DNA of 64,000 nt from JADJDM01 sp044352985 (GCA_044352985.1 JBILCU010000016.1:1-64000); one strand, 5' to 3'; positions 36,486 to 45,768 are shown, numbered from the stretch's first letter. Program-made: numbers and translations. The notes: generated from the sequence alone by a model not told the origin.

Positions 36486-36494
36486 AATCTAAAA

Positions 36495-38783
36495 ATGCCA
36501 GAATTAATTAAACAAATAATAAGTATTCAATTACTTTTCATATGCTTATTTACAACAAACCTTAGTGCGCAAAAAGTTGGCTTGGTTTTAAGTGGTGGCG
36601 GTGCAGGTGGTTTAGCTCACATTGGTGTTCTAAAAGCACTTGAAGAAAAACAAATATCTTTAGATTATATAACAGGAACATCAGTAGGTGCTTTAATTGG
36701 TGGGCTTTACGCTTCAGGCTATAGTCCTGATCAAATTAAAGAGTTTGTATTAGATGAAAAATTTCAGAGATACACCAAAGGCGAGTTAGAAAAGAAATAT
36801 AAATTTCATTATAAAAGAAGCTCCGAATCTGCCTCCTGGTTTACATATAATTTTGGTTTAGATAGTGTTTTAAGCACTAATATTCCAACCAACATCATTA
36901 ATTCCATTCCAATTGATTTTTATTTAATGGAATTATTTACTGCAGCCTCAACCCAATCAAATTACAATTTCGATAGTTTATTCATCCCATTTCGATGTGT
37001 AGCATCTGATATTGAAAACAAAAAAGTGGTAGTTTTTAAAGATGGTAATTTACATTCGGCCGTTAGGGCTTCCATGACTTATCCTTTTTATTTAAAACCC
37101 ATAACCATTAATGGAAAATTATTATTTGATGGTGGATTGTATAATAACTTCCCCGTTGATGTAATGAAAGAATCGTTTCATCCTGATTTTATAATTGGCA
37201 GTGTTGTTACAGATAATAACCCGATTCCAAATGATGAAAATTTATATGTTCAGCTCAGAAATATGTTAATGACCAAAACAGATTTTGGAAATAATATTGA
37301 AAACGGCATAATTATAAAACCATGGAGTGATATTGGTGTGTTTTCATTTAATGAAGCAAACCGTTTAATTGATAGTGGTTATTCGGCTACTATTAAAGCT
37401 ATAGAAAATTTAAGTCCATCTTTTGTTTCAAAAAACAACAAAATAAAATCGAGACGTGAAACCTTTAACACGAAATTGCTTGCAACAATTTTTGACAGTA
37501 TATCTATTAGTGGAGTAAACATTAAACAACAACAGTATTTAAAAAAATCAATTTTTTCAAATGAAAAAATATTAAGCATTGATAAATTAAGAAAGCGGTA
37601 CTTATTATTAACCGATGATGATAAAATAAAATCATTATTTCCTAGCGCAATTTTTAATCCAAAAACAGGAAAGCATACGTTGGAAGTTATTGCTAAAAAA
37701 GAAAAAAATTTGAAACTGGAATTAGGTGGTAATTTCTCAAATCGTCCTATTAGTGCTGCATTTATAGGCTTACAATTTAATCACCTTGGCAAAAGAGCAT
37801 TAACAATTTATTCTAATGCTTATTTTGGTAAATTAAATACATCTCTGTTAGGCAAAATTAAAATTGATTTCCCAAGTAAAGTTCCTTTTTATTTTGAAGC
37901 CATTGGCTTGTATAGTAAATGGGATTATTTCAGAAGCAGTACTTTATTTTATAATGTTTTGCGTCCGGCATTTTTGATTCAGGAAGATGCATTTACCGAA
38001 TTAAGTACAGGAATACCATTTGGTAATAGAGCAAAAATATCTCTAGGTGGTGGCATTGCCAATATGGGAAACATATACTATCAAAACTATAACTTTAGTG
38101 ATAAAGACACCGCAGACCGTACTGACTTTACTTTTAATTATGCTCGTGCGGAATACGAATTAAACACCTTAAACAGAAAACAATATGCCTCGGAAGGATT
38201 GTATGTTAATGCTCGTTTAAAATACTTCAATGGATTTGAATATTATAAACCCGGTACAACTTCTTTCGATACCTCAAAATCAATTATTTTTCACGACTGG
38301 CTTCAGTTTAATGCTAAAATTGATTATTACTTAAAAACCAGTAATTTTTTAAAGATTGGAATTTTAGGAGAAGCAGTTTATTCTGATCAGGATTTTTTCA
38401 GAAACTACACATCAACTATTCTATCGTCCCCTGCATTTATGCCTACCCCAGAGAGTAAAACCTTATTTCTTGAAAAATTTAGGGCACATAAGTTTATAGC
38501 AGGCGGAGCAAAATTAATTATTAACCCTATTAAAAATTTAGACTTACGTTTAGAAGGCTATATATTTCAACCCATACAAAGCATAGTAAAAAACAATACC
38601 AATAAACCGGAATACAGTATTAATTTTTTATATCGCTACTTAACCGGAATGGCAGCTGTTGTTTATCATACCCCAATTGGTCCAATTAGCACATCTGTAA
38701 ACTATTATCTGGGTGAAAAAAATCCGATATCTTTTTTATTTCATTTTGGATATACCATTTTTAATAAAAAGGCAATCGATTAA
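36495..38783 (+). CDS. Patatin-like phospholipase with outer-membrane barrel
   Basis: The 762-residue protein has a signal peptide (ending TNLSAQ) and an N-terminal patatin domain (about 28-330). This has the oxyanion GGGAGG, the nucleophile elbow GTSVG (Ser63) and the catalytic Asp212 in FDGGLYNNFP. A POTRA-like link follows, then a C-terminal BamA/Omp85-type 16-strand barrel (about 400-762). This matches the type Vd (PlpD/FplA-like) layout, in which the barrel moves the lipase to the cell surface. It follows the OsmC gene by 9 bases. Confidence 0.9.
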   Translation: MPELIKQIISIQLLFICLFTTNLSAQKVGLVLSGGGAGGLAHIGVLKALEEKQISLDYITGTSVGALIGGLYASGYSPDQIKEFVLDEKFQRYTKGELEKKYKFHYKRSSESASWFTYNFGLDSVLSTNIPTNIINSIPIDFYLMELFTAASTQSNYNFDSLFIPFRCVASDIENKKVVVFKDGNLHSAVRASMTYPFYLKPITINGKLLFDGGLYNNFPVDVMKESFHPDFIIGSVVTDNNPIPNDENLYVQLRNMLMTKTDFGNNIENGIIIKPWSDIGVFSFNEANRLIDSGYSATIKAIENLSPSFVSKNNKIKSRRETFNTKLLATIFDSISISGVNIKQQQYLKKSIFSNEKILSIDKLRKRYLLLTDDDKIKSLFPSAIFNPKTGKHTLEVIAKKEKNLKLELGGNFSNRPISAAFIGLQFNHLGKRALTIYSNAYFGKLNTSLLGKIKIDFPSKVPFYFEAIGLYSKWDYFRSSTLFYNVLRPAFLIQEDAFTELSTGIPFGNRAKISLGGGIANMGNIYYQNYNFSDKDTADRTDFTFNYARAEYELNTLNRKQYASEGLYVNARLKYFNGFEYYKPGTTSFDTSKSIIFHDWLQFNAKIDYYLKTSNFLKIGILGEAVYSDQDFFRNYTSTILSSPAFMPTPESKTLFLEKFRAHKFIAGGAKLIINPIKNLDLRLEGYIFQPIQSIVKNNTNKPEYSINFLYRYLTGMAAVVYHTPIGPISTSVNYYLGEKNPISFLFHFGYTIFNKKAID

Positions 38784-38826
38784 AGCTGATAATTATCAAT
38801 CCAATAATTATTTCCATTTAAAAATT

Positions 38827-38834
38827 TATATTTG
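38827..38834 (+). promoter_or_regulatory. Candidate -7 element TATATTTG
   Basis: TATATTTG matches TAnnTTTG and ends 19 bases before the ATG at 38854. It supports that ATG as the real start and a promoter separate from the patatin gene. No TTG is evident at the right distance. Confidence 0.45.
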
Positions 38835-38853
38835 TATAAGAAAATTAAATCGT

Positions 38854-39729
38854 ATGTTAAAACTTAAAATTTCAACAGTTACCTTATTATCAGCATTGTT
38901 ATTTTCTTGCGGTAATAACGAAGAAAACATGGAAGAATCAGTAAAATCTGATTCGCTTGCTGTTACTACAGATTCTGTAAAAGCAGAAGCAGAAGATGAG
39001 AAATCATTTTCACTCCCATCACCTCTTCAAGTAGCTTACGTATTTAAAAAATCTGGTGCCGGTTTCAATGCCTCATTAATAAGCGATGATGCTAATGCAA
39101 GTAAGTACAATACAAGCAATTTTAAACGTGCCGCTAATTTTGGTATTTACAGCTCTGATTTAGCTTATTGCATATTTAATAAAAAATCTCAAGACGCAAA
39201 AGATTATTTAAAAGCTTGTAAAATATTAGGCGAAGCACTTGGCTTAAATCAAGCTTTTGAAAGCGATAACATGGCTCAACGTTTTGATAAAAATATAGGT
39301 AACGAAGATTCTATAGTAAAACTAGTTTCCGGTTTACAACTTAAAACTGACGCTTTGTTAGAACAAAACAAACAAAGACATATTTCGGTAATTGCTTTTA
39401 CAGGAGCTTGGATTGAAAGCATGTATGTTGCATCTGAAATTTATGCCAAAGAAAAAAACAAAAAAGTACTTGCTAGTTTGTTGGAGCAATTATCTTTTAG
39501 CGAAACAGTTGTAAAAGCATTGTCAGCTACTGAAAAAGCAGATGCTGAAATTGCCGGAATCATTCCAGGAATCAAAGAACTTGATGCAAAATTTAATTCA
39601 TTACCTTTTATTAAAAATGCCTTTGAAAACGATGAAGACATTGACTTTCAAAAAATTGTGGTTGATGAAAGTGAGCTAAATGCCATTAAAACCAGTATTA
39701 AAGAACTTAGAACCAAATTAGTTAACTAA
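38854..39729 (+). CDS. Lipoprotein of unknown function
   Basis: The 291-residue protein has a lipoprotein signal (MLKLKISTVTLLSALLFSCGN; lipobox LFSC). An acidic linker rich in Glu, Ser and Asp follows, then a largely helical domain (residues ~60-290, for example SSDLAYCIFNKKSQDAKDYL and KDNCSNKL-free helices). The earlier in-frame start at 38713 lies inside the patatin gene. I do not recognise the family. The next gene starts 36 bases downstream and is probably in the same unit. Confidence 0.75.
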   Translation: MLKLKISTVTLLSALLFSCGNNEENMEESVKSDSLAVTTDSVKAEAEDEKSFSLPSPLQVAYVFKKSGAGFNASLISDDANASKYNTSNFKRAANFGIYSSDLAYCIFNKKSQDAKDYLKACKILGEALGLNQAFESDNMAQRFDKNIGNEDSIVKLVSGLQLKTDALLEQNKQRHISVIAFTGAWIESMYVASEIYAKEKNKKVLASLLEQLSFSETVVKALSATEKADAEIAGIIPGIKELDAKFNSLPFIKNAFENDEDIDFQKIVVDESELNAIKTSIKELRTKLVN

Positions 39730-39765
39730 TCAATTGATAACAAACAATAACTAAATTATTTTATT

Positions 39766-40224
39766 ATGAAGAATTATATAAAATCAATTTCACTTTTTTG
39801 CCTTTTCATCGTAATCGTTTCATTTCAAAGTGGCGACGTTCTTTGCAACTCAAAAGATTTAAAAGATAAGGCAAAGAAAGGATTAGACCCTTATAAATAC
39901 GATAATTTTGAGTTAACACGCATCATGTACAAAAACAAAGAAACGTTTAAAGAAATTGAAATCCCATTGTTTATTGGCGAGAAATATCGTTTAATTTTTG
40001 AAATGGAAGCGCTACCTAAAAAAGTATTGGTAGAAATTTACAATAAGGAAAAAGAAAACAAAAAACGTAAATTACTTTTTTCCTCTAAAGATATTCCAGA
40101 TGATAAAACAGAATTTGTTTATGAAGTTTCAAAAGCACGTAGAATTTACGTTAACTACATTATACCTGCAGGAGATGAAACCGCAAAAAGCGGATGTGCA
40201 TTATATATGATTGGGTATAAGTAA
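39766..40224 (+). CDS. Secreted protein of unknown function
   Basis: The 152-residue protein has a hydrophobic signal-like N-terminus (MKNYIKSISLFCLFIVIVSFQ). A compact alpha/beta or beta-sandwich domain follows (YDNFELTRIMYKNKETFKEI ... RRIYVNYIIPAGDE ... SGCALYMIGYK). It follows the lipoprotein gene by 36 bases. The two may act together in the envelope, but only the neighbourhood suggests this. No recognised motif. Confidence 0.7.
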   Translation: MKNYIKSISLFCLFIVIVSFQSGDVLCNSKDLKDKAKKGLDPYKYDNFELTRIMYKNKETFKEIEIPLFIGEKYRLIFEMEALPKKVLVEIYNKEKENKKRKLLFSSKDIPDDKTEFVYEVSKARRIYVNYIIPAGDETAKSGCALYMIGYK

Positions 40225-40268
40225 TCTAATTATTATTTTAATCCCAATTATTTTCAATACTCCTTTAT

Positions 40269-40742
40269 TTGCACATACAAATTTATACCGATGGCGCTTG
40301 TAGTGGCAATCCCGGACCTGGCGGTTATGGTGTAGTTATGATGGCTGGTGAACATCGAAAAGAGCTTTCGGATGGATATCGTTTAACCACCAATAACAGA
40401 ATGGAATTGTTAAGCGTAATCGTAGCATTGGAATCTCTTAAAAAACAAAATTCACAAGTAACTGTTTTTTCTGATTCGCGTTACGTAGTTGACGCCATAG
40501 AAAAAAAATGGCTGAACGGCTGGATAAAAAAAGGATTTTCTAAAATCAAGAATCCAGATTTATGGTTGCGTTATTCACGTATTGCATCAAAACATCAGGT
40601 TAATTTTGTTTGGGTAAAAGGACATGCAAACAATGAGCATAATAATTATTGTGATCAATTAGCTGTTGCCGCTTCAAAATCAAAACAACTTAAAATTGAC
40701 GAAGGTTACGAAGCACAAAAAAATTCTTCCACTTTACTTTAA
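40269..40742 (+). CDS. rnhA: Ribonuclease HI
   Basis: RNase HI cuts the RNA strand of RNA-DNA hybrids. The 157-residue protein has IYTDGACSGNPGPGGYG (first Asp, residue 8), NNRMELL (Glu), SDSRYVVDAI (Asp), WVKGHANNEHNNYCD (His and last Asp): the full DEDD set. The start is a TTG at 40269, since no ATG is available in frame before the first active-site strand. Its stop overlaps the hemW ATG (TAATG). Confidence 0.95.
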   Translation: MHIQIYTDGACSGNPGPGGYGVVMMAGEHRKELSDGYRLTTNNRMELLSVIVALESLKKQNSQVTVFSDSRYVVDAIEKKWLNGWIKKGFSKIKNPDLWLRYSRIASKHQVNFVWVKGHANNEHNNYCDQLAVAASKSKQLKIDEGYEAQKNSSTLL

Positions 40743-41872
40743 TGGCGGGTATTTACGTTCATATTCCATTTTGCAAGCAAGCTTGTAATTACTGTGATTT
40801 TCATTTTTCTACACAATTAAAAAATGTGCAGCCCCTTGTAAATGCCATTGCAGAAGAACTTGAATTAAATAAAACATATTTAAAACATCAAGAAATTGAA
40901 ACCATTTACTTTGGTGGTGGAACCCCTAGTGTATTATATTCCGCACAACTTGAAATCATTATTAATACAATTTTCAAAAATTACAATGTAAAAAGCAACA
41001 TCGAATTTACGCTTGAAGCCAATCCGGATGATCTTGATTTAATAAAATTAATCGAGTTAAAATCACTTGGCATTAACCGATTAAGTATTGGCATACAAAG
41101 TTTTATTGATGAAGAATTAAAATGGATGAAAAGAAGTCATAGTGCTCAACAAAGTAAAGTCGCTGTGAAATTTGCTCAATCAATAGGAATCGAAAACATC
41201 AGTGTTGATTTAATTTATGGTTCGAAATTTCAAACGTTAGAAAGCTGGAAAAAAAACATAGATAAAATTATTTCCCTTGATGTACCTCATATATCTGCCT
41301 ACAATTTAACCATTGAAGAAAAAACAGTTCTTGGAAAACTTTATGAGAAAGGAATAGAACCAGAAATTAAAGATGATTTTAGCAAAGCGTGTTTTGATAT
41401 GTTGATGACAGAAATGGAACATGCAGGTATTACACATTATGAAATTTCCAATTTTGGAAAAAAAGGTTTTTTCTCACAGCACAACAGCAATTACTGGAAG
41501 GGCAAACATTATATCGGGGTTGGTCCATCTGCCCATTCCTTTAATGGGGATAGCCGTCAGTGGAACATTAAAAACAATACGGAATACATCCGAAGCATTG
41601 AAGATGCTAAATTGCCTTTCGTAATAGAACATTTAACTTTGACCGATAAATATAATGAATACGTAATGACAGGATTACGAACAATGTGGGGTGTAGATGT
41701 AAATGAAATTTTTAAGCGTTATGGAAAAATATTGGGACAACACTTTTTAAGTGAAATTTCAGTTTACCTCAATCAATCCTATTTTAAAATCAACCAAGGG
41801 AATTATATTCTTACTAAAAAAGGGAAGCAATTTGCTGATAAAATTGCTTCCGATCTTTTTTATGTTAGTTAA
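40742..41872 (+). CDS. hemW: Radical-SAM heme chaperone HemW
   Basis: The 376-residue protein is a HemN-like radical-SAM protein. It starts MAGIYVHIPFCKQACNYCDF (CxxxCxxC), then FGGGTPSVL, NPDDLDL and IGIQSF. The Cys that distinguishes oxygen-independent coproporphyrinogen oxidase (HemN) N-termini is absent, and the short N-terminus fits HemW, which delivers heme to proteins. Older annotation calls such genes hemN-like. It overlaps rnhA by one base. Confidence 0.92.
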   Translation: MAGIYVHIPFCKQACNYCDFHFSTQLKNVQPLVNAIAEELELNKTYLKHQEIETIYFGGGTPSVLYSAQLEIIINTIFKNYNVKSNIEFTLEANPDDLDLIKLIELKSLGINRLSIGIQSFIDEELKWMKRSHSAQQSKVAVKFAQSIGIENISVDLIYGSKFQTLESWKKNIDKIISLDVPHISAYNLTIEEKTVLGKLYEKGIEPEIKDDFSKACFDMLMTEMEHAGITHYEISNFGKKGFFSQHNSNYWKGKHYIGVGPSAHSFNGDSRQWNIKNNTEYIRSIEDAKLPFVIEHLTLTDKYNEYVMTGLRTMWGVDVNEIFKRYGKILGQHFLSEISVYLNQSYFKINQGNYILTKKGKQFADKIASDLFYVS

Positions 41873-41877
41873 ACAAA

Positions 41878-43071
41878 TTAATGTTTAATAACACCTAATT
41901 CCTTACCTACTTTTTCAAAAGCTGCAATTGCTTTATCTAAATGTTCTTTTGTATGAGCAGCAGAAAGCTGAACTCGAATTCTAGCTTTATCTTTTGGAAC
42001 TACTGGATAGAAGAAACCAATCACATAAATTCCTTCCTGTAATAATTTTTCGGCAAATTGCTGAGATAAACGTGCATCGTAAAGCATTACCGGAACAATT
42101 GCAGAATCACCGTCTTTAATTTCAAGTCCGATAGATTTTATTCCATTTTTAAAATAGTTAATATTCCACTCCAATTGATCACGCAATTCAGTCGTTTCGC
42201 TCAATAAATCAAAAACCGCTATTGAAGCTCCAACAATACTTGGTGCAAGTGAATTGGAAAATAAATATGGACGAGAACGTTGACGAAGCAATTCAATAAT
42301 TTCTTTTTTGCCTGTTGTAAAACCTCCCATTGCTCCACCCAATGCTTTTCCTAATGTACCTGTGATGATGTCTACTCTGCCCATTACATTTTTTAACTCT
42401 ATGGTACCTCGGCCTGTTTTACCAATAAATCCGGTTGCGTGGCATTCGTCAACCATAACCAAAGCATTATATTTATCTGCTAAATCACAGATTTTATCTA
42501 ATGGGGCAACATAACCATCCATCGAAAAAACTCCATCGGTAACAATTACCCTAAAACGTTGCGCTTGTGCTTTTTTTAATTGTTCTTCCAAATCCTGCAT
42601 ATCCGAATTTTTATAACGGTAACGCTGTGCCTTGCACAAACGAACACCATCAATAATGGATGCGTGATTTAATTCATCAGAAATAATTGCATCTTCTTCG
42701 GTAAATAATGGTTCGAAAACCCCGCCATTTGCATCAAATGCAGCGGCATATAAAATAGTATCTTCTGTACCTAAATACTTTGCTATTTTATACTCTAACT
42801 CTTTATGTATGTCTTGTGTACCGCATATAAAACGCACTGATGACATTCCAAAACCTCTTTCATCAAGGGCTTTTTTAGCACCTTCAATCACTTTAGGATG
42901 TGATGAAAGACCTAAATAATTATTTGCACAGAAAATAATAACTTCCTGCCCATTGATTAATTTAATACTTGCGTCTTGTGGGGTAACAATAATTCGCTCT
43001 CTTTTGAATATTCCTCCTTCTTCAATAGAAGTAAGTTCTTTTTGTAGATAATCTTGAAATTTTCCGTACAT
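41878..43071 (-). CDS. kbl: Glycine C-acetyltransferase (KBL)
   Basis: The 397-residue PLP enzyme is of the alpha-oxoamine synthase family. It converts 2-amino-3-oxobutyrate and CoA to glycine and acetyl-CoA in threonine breakdown. Motifs include FCANNYLGLSSHPKVIEGAK, NHASIIDG, DECHATGF and the PLP lysine in TGTLGKALGGAMGG. The length and the N-terminus MYGKFQDYLQKEL fit KBL rather than BioF. Threonine dehydrogenase is not in the window. A TACATTTG element (43083-43090) lies 11 bases upstream of the ATG. Confidence 0.93.
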   Translation of the reverse strand: MYGKFQDYLQKELTSIEEGGIFKRERIIVTPQDASIKLINGQEVIIFCANNYLGLSSHPKVIEGAKKALDERGFGMSSVRFICGTQDIHKELEYKIAKYLGTEDTILYAAAFDANGGVFEPLFTEEDAIISDELNHASIIDGVRLCKAQRYRYKNSDMQDLEEQLKKAQAQRFRVIVTDGVFSMDGYVAPLDKICDLADKYNALVMVDECHATGFIGKTGRGTIELKNVMGRVDIITGTLGKALGGAMGGFTTGKKEIIELLRQRSRPYLFSNSLAPSIVGASIAVFDLLSETTELRDQLEWNINYFKNGIKSIGLEIKDGDSAIVPVMLYDARLSQQFAEKLLQEGIYVIGFFYPVVPKDKARIRVQLSAAHTKEHLDKAIAAFEKVGKELGVIKH

Positions 43072-43157
43072 ACTTTTTTTTCCAAATGTAAAAAAAATGA
43101 TTGTATGGTGTGGAAAATAGACTTAAGATTTGAAGCTTGTTTAAAAGAGTAATTAAT

Positions 43158-43805
43158 TTAGTCAGGTATAACTACATCATCTTCTTCTGGATGATGATTA
43201 AACGACTCGCCAGAAACTGCAGGGTTTTTACGTTTTTTCTTTTTAGACTTCACTTTTTTATTCTCTTCATTATTTCTGCGGTGCTTTACACTATCATCAT
43301 CCGATTTTTTAACTTCAGCCTTACTTTCCTTATTCTTTTTTTCAGATTCATTTACATTATTTTCGTTAGCAACTACCGTTTTAGACACTGAATCGTTGTA
43401 TTCTTTATTAGTTAGAGTACTATCAATAGTAGTTGAATCTGAGACTAATGTATCAAGCACAATCGGTTTAGAAATTATCTTTTTTGGTTTCTCAGGTGTC
43501 TTAATAACTTCTTCAATTAATTTTTGCTCTACAATCTCATCTTTTTTATCTATAAAAGAATTGGTTGTTATATTCTGACTTTTAATGCTGGTGACTGATA
43601 AATAAACTATGCTGGATACAACTACTAAACCTAAAGGAAAAAGTAAAAACTTAGCTTCAAATTTAAAACTAACATCTGAATTTTTTTTCTTACTACTTTT
43701 GTGATATTCTAAAAAATCATTCCAAACATCCTCATTAGCATGAAAAGTAAGCTCAGCAAGCTTATGATCAATCTTTTCTTTATTTAACTGATTTTTATTA
43801 GGCAT
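43158..43805 (-). CDS. Probable anti-sigma factor, single-pass membrane
   Basis: The 215-residue protein has a ~50-residue cytoplasmic N-terminus (KLAELTFHANEDVWNDFLEYH) and one transmembrane helix (FLLFPLGLVVVSSIVYLSVTS, about 50-70). A charged periplasmic tail rich in Lys, Glu, Ser and Asp follows and looks disordered (KNKESKAEVKKSDDD, KKVKSKKKKRKN). Its start overlaps the end of the sigma factor gene by 8 bases. That arrangement and topology are typical of ECF anti-sigma factors. No zinc-binding HxxxCxxC is present, so it is not of the ZAS type. The role is inferred from context. Confidence 0.65.
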   Translation of the reverse strand: MPNKNQLNKEKIDHKLAELTFHANEDVWNDFLEYHKSSKKKNSDVSFKFEAKFLLFPLGLVVVSSIVYLSVTSIKSQNITTNSFIDKKDEIVEQKLIEEVIKTPEKPKKIISKPIVLDTLVSDSTTIDSTLTNKEYNDSVSKTVVANENNVNESEKKNKESKAEVKKSDDDSVKHRRNNEENKKVKSKKKKRKNPAVSGESFNHHPEEDDVVIPD

Positions 43806-44361
43806 GACTCATTATTCTGTTTTTATTAATGTTTTGATGAAACAAAAAAGTTGCTTTATCTAAATTAATTTTTGCGGTATCAATAGTTACATCAAGTATT
43901 TCTGCAGCTGTTTCTAACTGGATTTGATCAATAGTACACATATTAAACATAGATCGAAATGATGGGGGCAACTCCTGAATAGCTAATAAAACATCTTTAC
44001 CTGTTAAGGATATAGCTTCTTCAACAGCATCCGATTCATTAAAAACACCATGCGTTTTTACTTCTTTAAGATGCACAGTTGTTGTTACATAATACTCTTT
44101 TTGATTTTTCAAATAATTTACTGCACTTGATATAAATTTATCCTTCATCCATTGATCAAAACTTATAGTTGTTTTTCCAAAGTCATTAATGGATGATAGA
44201 ATTGCACTATAACCACAAAATAAAATTTCTTTTGCTTGGTCTTCATTTTTTGCATACCTCAAGCTTAAATGCATTAACCAATTATAGTTAGTGTCAAAAA
44301 GAGTTTTTTGAGCCTGCTTATTGTTTTTCTGACACTGGCGTATGATATCAGCTTCAGACAT
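43798..44361 (-). CDS. ECF-type sigma-70 factor
   Basis: The 187-residue protein has an N-terminal sigma-70 region 2-like part (ADIIRQCQKNNKQAQKTLFDTNYNWLMHLSLRYAKNEDQAKEIL). Region 4 follows (LLAIQELPPSFRSMFNMCTIDQIQLETAAEILDVTIDTAKINLDKA), whose helix-turn-helix would contact the -35 element. Region 2 is a little divergent from the usual ECF pattern. The adjacent overlapping gene is a probable anti-sigma factor. The target genes are unknown. Confidence 0.82.
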   Translation of the reverse strand: MSEADIIRQCQKNNKQAQKTLFDTNYNWLMHLSLRYAKNEDQAKEILFCGYSAILSSINDFGKTTISFDQWMKDKFISSAVNYLKNQKEYYVTTTVHLKEVKTHGVFNESDAVEEAISLTGKDVLLAIQELPPSFRSMFNMCTIDQIQLETAAEILDVTIDTAKINLDKATFLFHQNINKNRIMSHA

Positions 44362-44466
44362 AATTAATAGAATAGAATTTATTTCAATTTTACGACATGA
44401 AAATGCAATTATAACATTGAAACTAATGAAGTTATTAAAAGTGCCTTGTTAGTTTAATCTATGCGA

Positions 44467-44961
44467 TTAGCGTAATAGATTTTTAGCATATTGCAAAAAC
44501 GACTGATCTTTCCAGTTTACAGCACCAACTTTTTTATAAACCACTTCACCATTTGAATTAATGATGTATGTAACGGGTATAGAGTGAATAGCTAAATCTG
44601 AAAAAGATTTTTCTGTTTTGTAAAATTGAAAAGGATAATTTTTTTTTGTTTTAAACGAAATTAATTTATCCATAGATTCATCAGTAATACAAATAACTGA
44701 AGTGTTTTTCAATTGAGAGTAAATTACATTTAATTCATTTAATTCCCTTATACAGTCACCACACCAAGATGCATAAAAAGAAACTAAGCATGCATTACCC
44801 TTATATTTTTCTAAGTTGCAACGATTACTTTTATCGTCTAATAATTCTTCTTTAAATAAAGCTATTGTGGGCGCAGATTGAAAACGTTTATAAAGATAAA
44901 CTGCTAACAAGCCGGAAATAAATAGCACAAAAAAAAGAAATATTTTTTTTAATTTATTCAT
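44467..44961 (-). CDS. TlpA-like thioredoxin-fold protein, membrane-anchored
   Basis: The 164-residue protein has an N-terminal anchor (about 7-25) and a TlpA/ResA-like thioredoxin domain. The active site WCGDC has Cys67 and Cys70, and the cis-Pro loop is in SIPVTYIINSNG. It would face the periplasm and act as a thiol-disulfide oxidoreductase. CGDC rather than CEPC or CPPC is a minor variant. It may have its own promoter. Confidence 0.85.
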   Translation of the reverse strand: MNKLKKIFLFFVLFISGLLAVYLYKRFQSAPTIALFKEELLDDKSNRCNLEKYKGNACLVSFYASWCGDCIRELNELNVIYSQLKNTSVICITDESMDKLISFKTKKNYPFQFYKTEKSFSDLAIHSIPVTYIINSNGEVVYKKVGAVNWKDQSFLQYAKNLLR

Positions 44962-45049
44962 TGTAACATCCTAATAAGTAATTTCATATTGCACGACAAA
45001 GATGTTAATTAGTATTCTAATATTAAGAAAATGACTTTTTAAATTTAGT

Positions 45050-45057
45050 TAATTTTG
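45050..45057 (+). promoter_or_regulatory. Candidate -7 element for mtgA (TAATTTTG)
   Basis: TAATTTTG matches TAnnTTTG and ends 6 bases before the mtgA ATG at 45064. A transcript would begin at or next to the start codon. No TTG is seen at the normal distance upstream. Confidence 0.45.
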
Positions 45058-45063
45058 TAAACT

Positions 45064-45768
45064 ATGTTTTCTGTTTTTAGAAAAATATTAAAAATCCTAA
45101 TGTGGTTTTTTATTATTTCCATCGGAAGTGTGGTTGCTTTTAAATGGATTCCTGTTCCTTTTACACCATTTATGATGAAACGTTGCATCGTTCAAAAAAT
45201 GGAGTGTGAGGAGATGAAATTAAATAAAGATTGGGTAAGCTTGGATGAAATTAGCAATCATCTTCAGCTTGCAGTTATTTGTTGTGAAGATCAAAATTTT
45301 TTAAAGCATCATGGTTTTGATTTTAATGCAATAAAAAAAGCCATGAGTGAAAACGAAGAGGGAAAACGATTACGTGGTGGAAGTACAATTAGCCAACAAA
45401 CAGCAAAAAATGTTTTTTTATTAGATGGCAGAAATTACATCAGGAAAGGGTTTGAGGCTTATTTTACTTTTTTAATTGAATTGATATGGGGCAAGGAAAG
45501 AATTATGGAATGCTACTTAAATGCTATAGAATTTGGCAACGGAATTTACGGAGCCGAAGCTGCTGCTCAACACTATTTTAATAAATCGGCAAAAAACCTT
45601 ACTAAAGAGCAGGCTGCTACTTTAGCTGTATTATTGCCTAATCCAAGAGTTTACGGGAGAAATTTAAACGGTAAATATGTTCAGCATCGAAAAAATTGGG
45701 CGTTAAAACAAATGAATTATTGGGGCAATAAATTTGATTTTGAAAGAGAGGAAAAAAAATCCAATTAA
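45064..45768 (+). CDS. mtgA: Monofunctional peptidoglycan glycosyltransferase
   Basis: The 234-residue protein has an N-terminal membrane anchor (about 8-28) and one GT51 domain. It shows the family motifs: ICCEDQNFLKHHGFDF (catalytic Glu), GGSTISQQTAKNVFL, and the later KERIMECYLNAIEFGNGIYG. It polymerises lipid II into glycan strands and lacks a transpeptidase domain. Its stop overlaps the mlaF stop on the other strand. Confidence 0.95.
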   Translation: MFSVFRKILKILMWFFIISIGSVVAFKWIPVPFTPFMMKRCIVQKMECEEMKLNKDWVSLDEISNHLQLAVICCEDQNFLKHHGFDFNAIKKAMSENEEGKRLRGGSTISQQTAKNVFLLDGRNYIRKGFEAYFTFLIELIWGKERIMECYLNAIEFGNGIYGAEAAAQHYFNKSAKNLTKEQAATLAVLLPNPRVYGRNLNGKYVQHRKNWALKQMNYWGNKFDFEREEKKSN

